A DNA stretch of 64,000 nt from Larix kaempferi (taxonomy: Eukaryota; Streptophyta; Pinopsida; Pinales; Pinaceae). Below the pieces are notes generated by a model. That model did not search any database. It saw only the letters and a list, made by a program, of their open reading frames with translations, and was not told the DNA's origin. Of the stretch, positions 21,699 through 32,450 are shown piece after piece. Within the stretch, counting starts at the first letter, position 1. The number at the start of each line of letters is the position of its first letter. The stretch lies in contig BSBM01000372.1 of NCBI GenBank assembly GCA_027924585.1, positions 36,778,501 to 36,842,500 on the forward strand, given 5' to 3'. Both the position numbers and the translations under genes were made by a program.

Positions 21699-21867
21699 AG
21701 TATGAAATCTTGAAATATGCCTACAAAAAAATATTACATGAATCAATTTACAATGAAAACAAACAAATTGTTTTTCAAATTATTATAACAAACAATAAAA
21801 TGTTAGTACGAAATCTTGAATTATGCCTACAAAGATATCTTACATGTCTAATGAGGTCTAATTCAGC

Positions 21868-21954
21868 AATATAAAAATGACAAATCTCTAATTCAACAAG
21901 ATCAAATTCACAAATCTCTAATTCAACAAGATCAAATTGTTAAATCTCTAATGG

Positions 21955-21990
<36 letters not shown>
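21868..21990. repeat. 29-bp repeat and 30-bp poly(A) run
   Basis: CAAATCTCTAATTCAACAAG occurs twice, with a third partial copy, then about 30 consecutive A ending near 21,990. The A run might be the tail of another retrocopy, but no element was recognised upstream. Confidence 0.6.
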
Positions 21991-21992
<2 letters not shown>

Positions 21993-22149
21993 AGAAAGGA
22001 AGTAAATTGTATTTTGTGAATCCTTCTTTGTTAGTTATATACAGGTTCATTGTTGTTTTTCGGAGGGAAGGGTAGTTGGCAACATTAATTTTTGCCAACT
22101 CCTTTCGCGGTTTCGCCTCGGCTGCTTTATATATTTTTTTACACAGACA

Positions 22150-22325
22150 AACCCTCGATCGAGCCTTTTTGACAGATGCTCGATTGAGCAAATACCTCGA
22201 TCGAGGGTTTAACAAGACCTCAATCGAGGTTTTATTAAACCCTCGATCGAGGTATCGTTAAACCCTCAATCGAGGTTCTGTTAAGCCCTCGATCGAGGTT
22301 TTTGAAAAAGCTCGATCGAGGGCTT
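22150..22325. repeat. Array of the palindrome CCTCGATCGAGG, block 2
   Basis: About nine copies of CTCGATCGAG or single-base variants (CTCGATTGAG, CTCAATCGAG) within 175 bp, spaced mostly 20-25 bp. Same family as 4.34-4.64 kb. Here the array precedes the 17-bp array (23.1 kb onward); at the first locus it follows it. Confidence 0.9.
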
Positions 22326-23150
22326 AAAATACAGGCCGAGAGCCCCTTTCTCAGCAGAATGGAATGTTTTTCTGCCTTCCACAGAGTTGAACTATGGCAT
22401 TAAATGCTCATTAATGAGTGGACTTGATACCATTGGATTTGTCAACGAATCGTCTATCCAGATATATAAAATTTACGAATTTTTATCTTCATATGGCTGT
22501 TGTTTTTAATTTTCTACTAAAACTTGCCCTAAAAAACCATGCCAACAACTTCGATTGAGCTCAAAGATAAATCCACAACATTCAAAATACACATCCAAAA
22601 ATTTTGAAAAAATACACAAGCCCCAGATAAACGCGTTATCTTTAAAAGGGTAATTTTAGTTTTGCAAATTATGTAAAAAAATCATAATATTTCGTGCACG
22701 CACACACATGTGTGCAAAATGCGACTTAAATATACATTGGTAAGTTTCGAAAAATAATAATAAATATAATTTTTCGAGAAAAATTAAAAGAAAAATATGT
22801 AAGCCCCAGTGCACTCTGTCTAGATCATGTTCACATATTTCATTTTTTTAAATTATTATTTAACATTAATTTATTGTGCACGCACACAGACTACTTGTTA
22901 ATTGCTCTTCAAATTTTTAAATACACATGTTTCACTAAATGAAAATTCAACACGATATATGGCATTGGTATATTTCGAAAAAAATATCATTGGAAAGCCA
23001 ACATAATTCTTTACATTTCGTTTTTCAACTGCATGTCAAAATTCATAAGGCAAGTATGAGTTTCGAGGGATTCAATTTAATACATGGGTAAAATTTCTGT
23101 TTTTCACCGTCATATTTGACCAAAAAGAGTTATCCATCTTCATGGAATCA
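22326..23150. other. Spacer between palindrome array and 17-bp array
   Basis: About 825 bp of AT-rich sequence with no gene. Contains CTCATTAATGAG (palindrome) near 22,410 and (CACA)-type runs near 22,700. Confidence 0.55.
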
Positions 23151-23154
23151 CCCT

Positions 23155-26100
23155 TACTTTGAACCATGGTTGACTTCAATCCAGAGTTGCTTTTAAGCAA
23201 TGTTGACTTCAATCCATAGTTTCAACTTTTAAGCAAGGTTGAATTCGATCCAATTTTGACTTCAATCCATGATTGACTTTAATCTAAGGTTTACTTTAAT
23301 ACATACTTGAATTTTAAGCAAGTTTGAGAACAATCTAAGGTTGACTTGAATCCATTATTAAATTTAGTCCAACATTGACTTCAATCCATAGTTGACTTAT
23401 ATCAAACATTGAATTCAATCCAGTGATGACTTCAATCCAAGTTTGAATTCAATCCAAGGTTGAATTCAATCCATGGTTGACTTCAATTCAAGGTTCACTC
23501 CAATCTATGGTTGACTTCAATCCATGATTGACTTCAATCCATGGCTTACTTCAATCCATAAGTGACTTTTAAGTAAGGTTGACTTCATTCCAAGGTTGAC
23601 TTCAATCTATAGTTGACTTCACTCCAAGGTTGACGCCAATCAAATGTTGACCTCAATCCATGGTTGACTTCAATCCATAGTTGGATTCAATCCAAAGTTG
23701 ACTTCAATCCAAGGTTGACTTCAATAAATAGTTGACTTTAGTCTAAGGTTGCCTTCAATCCAAGGTTGAATTCAATCGACGATTTACTTCGATCCAAGGT
23801 TGGATTCAATCCATAGTTGACTTTTAAGCAAGGTTGACTTCAATTCATGGTTAACTTGAATCCATGGTTGACTTCAATATCAGGTCGACTGCAATTCAAG
23901 GTTGACTTCAATAAATAGTTTACTTTTATGAAAGGTTGACTTCAAACCATGATTGACTTTAAGCAAGGGTGGATTCAATCAACAGTTAACTTCTATCTAG
24001 GGATGACTTCAACATATGGTTGACTTCAATCCAAGGTTGACTTAAGTGTTGAATTCACTCCAAGGTTGACTTCAATACATGGTTGACTTCAATCCAAGGT
24101 TGAAATAAATCTAATGGTTAGCATCAATCCATTAATAATATTAACATTAATGACTTCAATCGATGGTTGACTTTCGTCCAAGCTTGACTTTGAACAATGG
24201 TTGACTTCAATCCATATCCACACTTTTAGAAGTGGTTCATTGACCTTAAACCATGGTTGAATTCAATTCATATTTAACTTCAATCTAAGGTTGACCTCAA
24301 TCTAATGGTTGAATTCAATCCAAGGTTAACTTCATTCCAAAGTTGACCTCAATCCAAGGTTGAATTAAATACAAGGTTGAACTTAATCCATAGATTGCTT
24401 CAATCCAAAGTTGACTTCAAAACAAGGTTGATTTCAATCCAAAATTGACCTAAATCCAAGGTTGAACTTAAGCAAAGGTTTCCTTCAATCCATGGTTTAC
24501 TTCAATCCATAATTGGATTCAATCAAAAGTTGACTGAACAATCCAAGGTTGACTTCAATCCACAGTTGACTTCAGTCCAATGTTGGTCGCAATCTAAGGT
24601 TGAATTCAATCCATAGTTGAATTCAATCCAAGGTTGACTTCAATATAAGGTTGAATTCAATCCATGGTTTACTTCAATCCATAGTTGGCTTCAATCCAAA
24701 AATGACTTCAATCCAAGGTTGACTTCAAACCATAGTTTACTTTTAAGCAAGGTTAACTGTAATCCAAGGTTGACTTGAATCTAAATTTGCTTCATACATG
24801 GTTGACTTCAATCCAATGATGACTTCAATCCAAGTTTGATTTCAATCCAAGATTGACTTCAATCCAATCGTGACTTCAACCCAAGGTTGAATTAAATCCA
24901 TGGGTGACTTCATTCCAAGGTTGAATTCAATTGAAAGTTGACTTCAATAGAAGGTTGACTTCAATCCAATGGTTGAATTCAATCCAAGGTTGACTTAAAT
25001 CCAAAGTTGACCTCAATCTAAGGTTGAATTCAATCCAAGGTTTACTTTAATCCATAGTTAGATTCAATCCAAAGTTGATTTCAATAAAAGGTTGACTTCA
25101 ATCAAAATTTGACCTCAATCCAACATTGAACTCAATCCATGGTTGACTTCAATCCATAGTTGGATTCAATCCAAAGTTGACTTCAATTCAAGTTTAACTT
25201 CAATCCATAGTTGACTTCAGTCCAAGGTTGGCCTTAATCTAAGGTTGACTTCAATCTAAGGATTATTCAATCCACAGTTGACTTCAATCCAAGGTTGAAC
25301 TCAATTCAAGGTTGGCTTCAATCTATATTTGACTTCGATCCATAGTTGTCTTTTAAGGTTGACTTCAAATCTTGGTTGAATTGAATCCATGGTTTACTTC
25401 AATCTAAGGTTGACTTCAATCCAAGTTTGACTGCAATTCAAGGTTGAATTCAATACATAATTGACTTTTATGAAAGGTTGTCTTTTAACCAAGGTTGACT
25501 TCAAGGCAAGGGTGACTTCAATCAAGGGTTGACTTCAATCTCTGGATGAATTCAATCCAAGGTTGACTAAAATGTTGAGTTCAATCCAAGATTGAGTTCA
25601 ATCCAAGGTTGACTTCAATCCATGGTTGAATTCAATCCAAGGTTGACATCAATCCATAGTTTACTTCAATCCAAGGTTGGCCTCAATCTAAGTTTGAATT
25701 GAATCCATAGTTGACTTCAATCCAAGGTTGACATCAATCCATAGTTTACTTCAATCCAAGGTTGAATTTAATCCACGATTTACTTCAATCCATAGTTTAC
25801 TTTTAAGTAAGGTTGACCTCAATCCAAGGTTGACTTCAATCTAAAGTTGCTTCCATACATGGTTGAATTCAATCCAATGATGACTTCAATCCAAGTTTGA
25901 TTTCAATCCAATATTGACTTCAATCCAATAATGACTTCAATCCAAGGTTGACTTAAATCCATGGGTGACATCATTACAAGGTTGACTTCAATCAAAATTT
26001 GACTTCAATCAAAATTTGACTTCAATCCAAGGTTGACTTCAATCCAATGGTTGAATTGAATCCAAGGTTGAATTAAATCCAAAGTTGACCTCAATCCAGG

Positions 26101-27715
26101 GTTGAATTCAATCCAAGTTTGACTTTAATCCATAATTGGATTCAATCCAAAGTTGAGTTCAATCAAAGGTTGACTTCAATCAAAAGTTGACCCCAATCCA
26201 ACGTTGAACTCAATCCAACATTGACCTCAATCCATGGTTGACTTCAATCCATAGTTGGATTCAATCCAAAGTTGACTTCAATCCAAGGTTGAATTCAATC
26301 CATAGTTGACTTTAGTCCAAGGTTGGCCTAAATCTAATGTTGACTTCTATCCAAGTTTGAATTCAATCCACGGTTGAATTCAATCCAAGGTTGAATTCAA
26401 ATCAAGGTTCGCTTCAATCCATATTTAACTTCGATTCATAGTTGTCTTTTATGCAAGGTTGACTTCAAATCCTGGTTGAATTGAATCAATGGTTGACTTC
26501 AATATAAGGTCAACTTCAATCCAAGGTCAACTTCAATCCAAGTTCAATTGTAATTCAAGTTGACTTCAATCCATAGTTGACTTTTATGAAAGGTTGACTT
26601 TTAACCAAGGTTGACTTCAATCCATGGTTGACTTTAAGGCAAGGATGACTTTAATCAAGGGTTGACTTATATCCAGGGATGACTTCAATCCAAGGTTGAA
26701 TTAAATGTTGACTTCAATCCAAGATTGAGTTCACTACAAGGTTAACTTCAATCCATGGTTGACTTCAATCTAAGGTTGAAATCAATCCAATAGTTAACTT
26801 CAATCCATTAATAATATTAACATAAATGACTTCAATCCATGGTTGACTTCAGTCCAATCTTGACTTTGAAGCATGGTTGACTTCAATCCATCGACACACT
26901 TTTACAAGTGGTTTATTGACTTTGAACCATGGTTGACTTCAATCCATAGTTGACTTCAATCTAAGGTTGACTTCAATCCAATGGTTGAATTCAATCCAAG
27001 GTTGAATTCAATCCAAGGTTGACCTCAATCCAAGGTTGAGTTCAATCCAAGGTTAACTTTAATCCATAAATGGCTTAAATCCAAAGTTTACTTCAATCCA
27101 AGGTTGACTTCAATCCAAGGTTGACCTCAATCCATGGTTTACTTCATTCCATAGTTGGATTTAATCAAAAGTTTACTAAACAATCCAAGGTTGACTTCAA
27201 TCCATAGTTGACTTCAGTCCAAGGTTGGCCTCAATCTAAGGTTGAATTCAATCCATAGTTGACTTCAATCTAAGGTTGACTTCAATCCAACGTTGACTTC
27301 AATCCAAGGTTGACATCAATCCATAGTTTACTTCAATCCAAGGTTGAATTCAATCCATAGTTGGCTTCAATCCAAAGTTGACTTCAATCCAAGGTTGAAT
27401 TCAATCCATAGTTTACTTTTAAGCAAGGTTGACCTCAATCCAATGTTGACTTCAATCTAAAGTTGCTTGAATACATGGTTGACTTCAATTCAACGATGAC
27501 TTCAATCCAAGTTTGAGTTCAATCCAAGATTGACTTCGATCCAATCATGACTTCAATCCAAGGTTCACTTCAATCGAAAGTTGACTTCAATGTTCACTTC
27601 AATTCGAGATTGACTTCAATCCATGGTTGACTCAAATCCAAGCTTGACATCAATCACAAGTTGACTTCAATGAAAAATTCGCTTCAATCCAAAGTTTACT
27701 ATAATGATGAAATGA
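23155..27715 (+). repeat. 17-bp tandem array, block 2, with higher-order structure
   Basis: About 4.5 kb of head-to-tail degenerate 17-mers (GGTTGACTTCAATCCAA type) in the same orientation as 3.5-4.25 kb. A distinctive segment with ATTAATAATATTAACAT followed about 100 bp later by CACACTTTTA.AAGTGG recurs at 24,131 and 26,808, that is 2,677 bp apart. Local order of variants (for example TGAATACATGGTTGACTTC near 25.85 and 27.47 kb) also repeats. The array ends near 27,715. No coding potential. Confidence 0.9.
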
Positions 27716-28579
27716 TTATTATTATTATTATATTATTAAAATGATTATTTGTATAACACGAAACTTTAAAAATTTATTTACATTTAAATTTTATAATTTA
27801 TATTATTTATTATTTATATAGAAAATATTATTTATTATATATACAAAAATGATAAAGAATTTACAATATGGTTAATATTATTAACATGGTTGATATTAGT
27901 ATTAGTATTAATATGGTTGAAAATTGTCAACTATGCTCATGCTCACTATGGTTGAGAATAATTGAGTATGATAATATGCTATTGTGATATACATCTTGGT
28001 CAAGATTTATGTGAAAATCTTAATTTTTTCAATGAGTGTGTAGAAGTAACATATCCATAAATAATTCGTAATATTAATTGTAATAACATTAATTTGTAAT
28101 ATAGAGCTTTACAACATTACTAATATTAACTTGCAACATTTTTAAAATTAATGTGGTTATTAATATTAATAAAAAGAGAAATAGCTACAAAGCAGCTAGT
28201 AACTAGTCCCTGCTTTACATTTAAATTATGTTTATTTTAATTTAATTGATAAAAAATAAAAAATAAAAAAATTATATAATTTATTATAAATATAAAAAGT
28301 GTCCACAAAATTGTGTTAAAAGAATATCTAAGGGCAACTTTTAAGAGTGGCATAATAATTGCAACTACACAATTATATTTAGGATATGAAGATCATATAC
28401 ATGAATTAAAAGAACAAATGAATAATGTTACCTTATTGATATTTAAATGTTAAATCTAATAGGATTTGATGGTTCAACCTAGTATTTCAAATGTTAATTA
28501 TGTACTTGTGAAGCTAAATTATTCGAAAACATGGTAACAATTTCACTCATCAAACGTTTTTGTAACTAATGCTAATCTA
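27716..28579. other. AT-rich spacer
   Basis: Very AT-rich with ATT trinucleotide runs (27,715-27,745). No gene or element recognised. Confidence 0.6.
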
Positions 28580-28953
28580 GTAATAAGTAAACTAAGAACA
28601 CGTGCATCAATCTTCTCTACCAAGGGAAATAGTGCTCGTGACCTTGGTCTTTGTTTCCCTCAGTATTCAACCACTTGGTTATTTAAAATTTCATATGAAT
28701 CCCCTTGGCTATTTAAACATTCCTCCTTAGCTTCATAAATGCAGTATCTTTCTGATGTCTCTTGTAGTAATAAGTAAACTAAGAACACGTGCATCAATCT
28801 TCTCTACCAAGGGAAATAGTGCTCGTGACCTTGGTCTTTGTTTCCCTCAGTATTCAACCACTTGGTTATTTAAAATTTCATATGAATCCCCTTGGCTATT
28901 TAAACATTCCTCCTTAGCTTCATAAATGCAGTATCTTTCTGATGTCTCTTGTA
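28580..28953. repeat. Exact tandem duplication, 187-bp unit
   Basis: GTAATAAGTAAACTAAGAAC begins at 28,580 and again at 28,767. By eye the two 187-bp units are identical over their whole length, unlike every other duplication in this window. Either very recent or an assembly artefact. Confidence 0.9.
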
Positions 28954-31140
28954 CTCATGTATACAATTTTTAGTTGGAATTTTTAACAAATGGATGGACA
29001 AAGGTAGTCAACATGATGAATGTGTTATTCCAAAATGTACAAATCCAAGCATCTATGTACATGGAATTAAAACCTTGAATATGTTCAACATAGTTATATT
29101 AGAGCCCTTCGCAGTTCTATCAAAAATAACATTTTTTTAGGTGTGCTTGGGTTTTCAATAGTTGGCCCCAATTGATGTAGCTTTTCTTATTTCATCTACA
29201 CAACTAGAAGCCTGTCCTCCTATGCTCAGAAAATGGTATATGGAGCATTGGAATTTGTTTAATGGATCCAATACATCCAACAAGTAGTTCATGATATTTT
29301 GCAGAAAGCCAATGCCAAGTACAAGAAATGACATAATCAACATTGGGTTTTGTTATCTCTCCAGGAAACTCTTCTAGGTTGCAACTCGAAGATGCCTGGT
29401 AACTTAATGATTTTCTCAATTGGATCAAGTCGGATGACTAACACTAGGTTTTACTAAATCAAAGCATGCATAGATATATCAATGGACAAGGATTTTAACC
29501 AACTCTGCTCAGGGGTTTTGGATAAAATATATGGATGGACAGATCTTATATCATCAACAAAAACATACATAAACTGTATATATGAATGGCCTTAGTCAAT
29601 CAGTGTGATGAAAAGACGACAATTCTCAGACACTAGATCAGCTTAAAGAAATGAAACATTCATTCAAATACAAGCATAGAATGGATAATAAGTGAAACTG
29701 AACATCATAGGAAAAAGAAGCTTAGATTATGATATATAATGAGAAGTCTAAAAAAGTACAATATGTGTGCCAATCTCCAAAATTGAACACTTATTACCTC
29801 AGAAAGTATAAGCTTTATATCCTTTACATAAATAACTGAGATCCTATGAAGAAGGGTCGAAAAACTAAAAATAGCATAAAATCAAACTAATTACAAAATA
29901 ATAGGATCAAATCCTATATTAAAGAAGTCAAATCCTTATCCAAAATCTAAGGTTTTGGACAGCTGCTCTGCATGCTGGAGGATGTAGGAATATTTCTTGA
30001 TTTCTATCCACCATCTGGACTATGAGTCATTGCTTCAAGAGATGAATACAAGGTCAAGGTTAACTAAATCTACCACCTGTAAGAAAATCTCCAGTCTGAA
30101 GCGCAATACATTCTCCTTTTATAACGCTAGAGAGGAGTAACAAAACACCAGGATAATAGAGACCAAATGTTAAGAATAATATGCATCTTCCATTCTTTTG
30201 AAAGAATAATTTCGAACTATAGACACGTCTCCTTTCTAGAAGAAGTGACTCATTGAAACGATTGCAATCTTATCTGGGACTTGATTTGGAAAACCGTCCA
30301 TCAACAAAATTATGGAGAAGTGGGTTTTGGATCATTTGTTGAGATTCTTCTTGATTTGCCTGAAATTCATCCCCAAAATCAACGTCCTAGAGAATCTCGT
30401 TTGATGGCATGGCATCCTTTATCGAATAGTCTTCAACAAATCTGCAATATCTTCAGCAGTCTTCAACACTTTGATGAGATGATCAATTACCCGAATTCAT
30501 CCTTTGACAGTTGGATGCTTGTTGACCAAAAATAGAAAGGCCTTTTATATTGTTTACCTTAATATCTGCCTTAAAATATGGAAAGGGATATTGATATTCA
30601 TCAATTTAACTATTATATTTCATTTAGAACCTTTTCCAAATGATATTGAAATAAGAAAACCCGATCTGGGCAAATTTAAAAAACACTCTGCCAATCTCGG
30701 TGCTTTCGGCGGCTAGGGGACCAGAATTTTATGGTTAGTAAGCCACCGAAATCTCTGTTTTCGGTGGCTAAAGAGGCGTTTTGAAACCCCTGTAATCCAC
30801 TCTAGATCTGTAGAGCTATATCATTTGGCACCTTCACCAGCGTATAAGACTTACAACCACGTCAATCTAAAAATTTATTTTTGGCATCTGTAATCTCAGC
30901 ACCAACGAATTTTTGGGTATCCTTGCCAAGGGTTATCACCGTCGATCTTCTAAAAAGAAAGTGTTTGTATGCGCTGTAACTAAAGCCATGTCGGTGTCTT
31001 GATTCTAGCATCAAACGATGAATACCTCACATTTCACCCTTGCGTTCTGTGAGCACTTGGCAACAGCAACTTGACCAAGGAAAATGACAATTCAAGCATA
31101 AATGAACAAAAGTTCCTCAAAATTTACAAAACAATTTGAG
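28954..31140. other. Unannotated region, small ORFs unsupported
   Basis: Moderately AT-rich, no recognisable protein. Short ORFs (for example 28,949-29,140 plus, 29,155-29,428 minus, 30,281-30,535 plus) match nothing I know and overlap each other. The last part (30.7-31.0 kb) is richer in GC. Confidence 0.45.
30741..30769. other. 11-bp perfect hairpin
   Basis: AGCCACCGAAA (30741-30751) pairs with TTTCGGTGGCT (30759-30769) across a 7-nt loop. A related word, TTTCGGCGGCT, lies about 60 bp upstream. Function unknown. Confidence 0.6.
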
Positions 31141-31154
31141 GAGATAACAGGTTC

Positions 31155-31620
31155 CACACAAGATTTATGTTGGTGATAAGGTATGGTTTTGCTTGCACAA
31201 AGAGCCACTCAAAGAACCCCACAAGAATCTCAAGGTACTTTGATATGGGATTTACACTATTACTAAGGTTGTGAATGAGAATTCTGTTGAATTAAGTATC
31301 TATCTTTTCTTCGCTTACACCCTATACTTCATGTGTCACTACTTCAACCATGTTTTCCACCTCTGTTTGACACCTTGTAAGTGGTTGAGCAATTTCCCCC
31401 TATAGTAATCAACCTTAATTGCATTAAGTAGGATACAATTGGATCATGGGTACCAAGATGAAGGGAACTCGCTAATAGAACATGTAGCTCTATCAGGTTG
31501 GCAAACAATGGATAATTATTCACTAGGGACATGGATTTACCAAGAACCAAGCTCCTTGAAGTTAGCCCATATGATGGAGGAACTTCACACAATAGAGACC
31601 ACTACATCCACTACATCCTA
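31155..31620 (+). pseudogene. Ty3/gypsy integrase C-terminal remnant
   Basis: One frame reads VGDKVWFCLHKEPLKEPHK, NLKVL, a stop, then YGIYTITKVVNENSVEL, matching the usual gypsy integrase tail (GDKVWL..KE.......KL..RYGPF.I...V..N.Y.L). A later frame from 31,439 (HVALSGWQTMDNYSLGTWIY) has a spacing that might be a worn chromodomain. A G-rich stretch (AAGGGGGACA, then AAGGGGGATA) follows, like a polypurine tract before a 3' LTR. The rest of the polyprotein is absent from the left side. Confidence 0.55.
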
Positions 31621-31649
31621 AAGGGGGACAACTAATCAAGGGGGATACA

Positions 31650-32450
31650 TGCAACAACCTAAATTCAGAGTTGACTCATAAATAATCCTACACCTAGCTA
31701 GTTTTACAACTAGCCTAGATCTAAATCCTAGGCTCTATCAAGTGCCTAGAGGGATCAAATATCCTGAGGTGTAAACCTCTCCTTGAATAGATCCTTGAGT
31801 GCAATACCTGAGCCACCTAATCCTAAGCTCCAAAGTCTCTAGTTTAAGTCTCATATTTAGTTTTTACTTTGTATTATTCTTTTTTGTTTATGGCCTACAT
31901 AATATTTATTACTTTTTACTTTGTATTATTTTGTTACTGGACAAACACTCTAAAGTCTCATATTTACTTTTTACATTGTATTAAAAGTAAAAAGTAAAGT
32001 CTCTAGTTTAAGTCTCATATTTACTTTTTACTTTGTATTATTATTTTTTGCTTACTTTGTATTATTTTGTTACTGGACAAACACTCTAAAGTCTCATATT
32101 TACTTTTTACTTTGAATTAAAAGTAAAAAGTAAAGTCTCTAGTTTAAGTCTCATATTTACTTTTTACTTTGTATTATTATTTTTTGTTTATGGCCGACAT
32201 AATATTTACCACCTAATCCTAAGCTCTAAAGTCTCTAGTTTCTTTTTTGTTTATGGTCGACATAATATTTATTACTTTTTACTTTGTATTATTCTTTTTT
32301 GTTTTTTTGTTAATGGGCGACATAATTTTTATTACTTTTTACTTTGTATTATTCTTTTTTTATTTACTTTGTATTATTTTGTTAATCGACAAACACTCAA
32401 ATCACAAGATCTCCCCCATATCAAGCTATAGAGCACCTCTGGGCACAACA
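31650..32450 (+). repeat. Candidate 3' LTR of the gypsy remnant, with internal tandem repeats
   Basis: It begins TGCAACAACC right after a purine-rich tract and ends GGGCACAACA, so it has TG...CA ends. No partner LTR or target duplication is visible, so the limits are tentative. Inside, a ~136-bp unit repeats (AGTCTCTAGTTTAAGTCTCATATT at about 31,845, 32,003 and 32,140). Two copies contain a perfect or near-perfect 15-bp hairpin (TTTACTTTTTACTTT with its complement, 6-nt loop; the clean one at about 32,099-32,134). Confidence 0.4.

Larger units (their letters stand above)
20371..21850. repeat. About 106-bp duplicated segment upstream of the transposase ATG, split by retrocopy 2
   Basis: One unit runs 20371-20447 and continues after the retrocopy at 21715-21743. 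The next runs 21744-21850. Shared words are ACAATGAAAACAAACAA, AATGTTAGTA.GAAATCTTGAA and TATGCCTACAAA. Removing the retrocopy restores two head-to-tail units directly upstream of the transposase start, a place where promoter or subterminal repeats would lie. Confidence 0.7.

Noticed and set aside
23155-27715. CRISPR-like array appearance of the 17-bp repeats
   Set aside because: Units are head-to-tail without unique spacers, degenerate, and in eukaryotic repeat context.
29155-29428. Minus-strand ORFs possibly from a hAT or Harbinger transposase
   Set aside because: No catalytic or zinc-finger motif could be found and frames are short.
31439-31621. Chromodomain downstream of the gypsy integrase tail
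   Set aside because: Only a vague spacing match; aromatic cage residues cannot be assigned, so not called as a domain.
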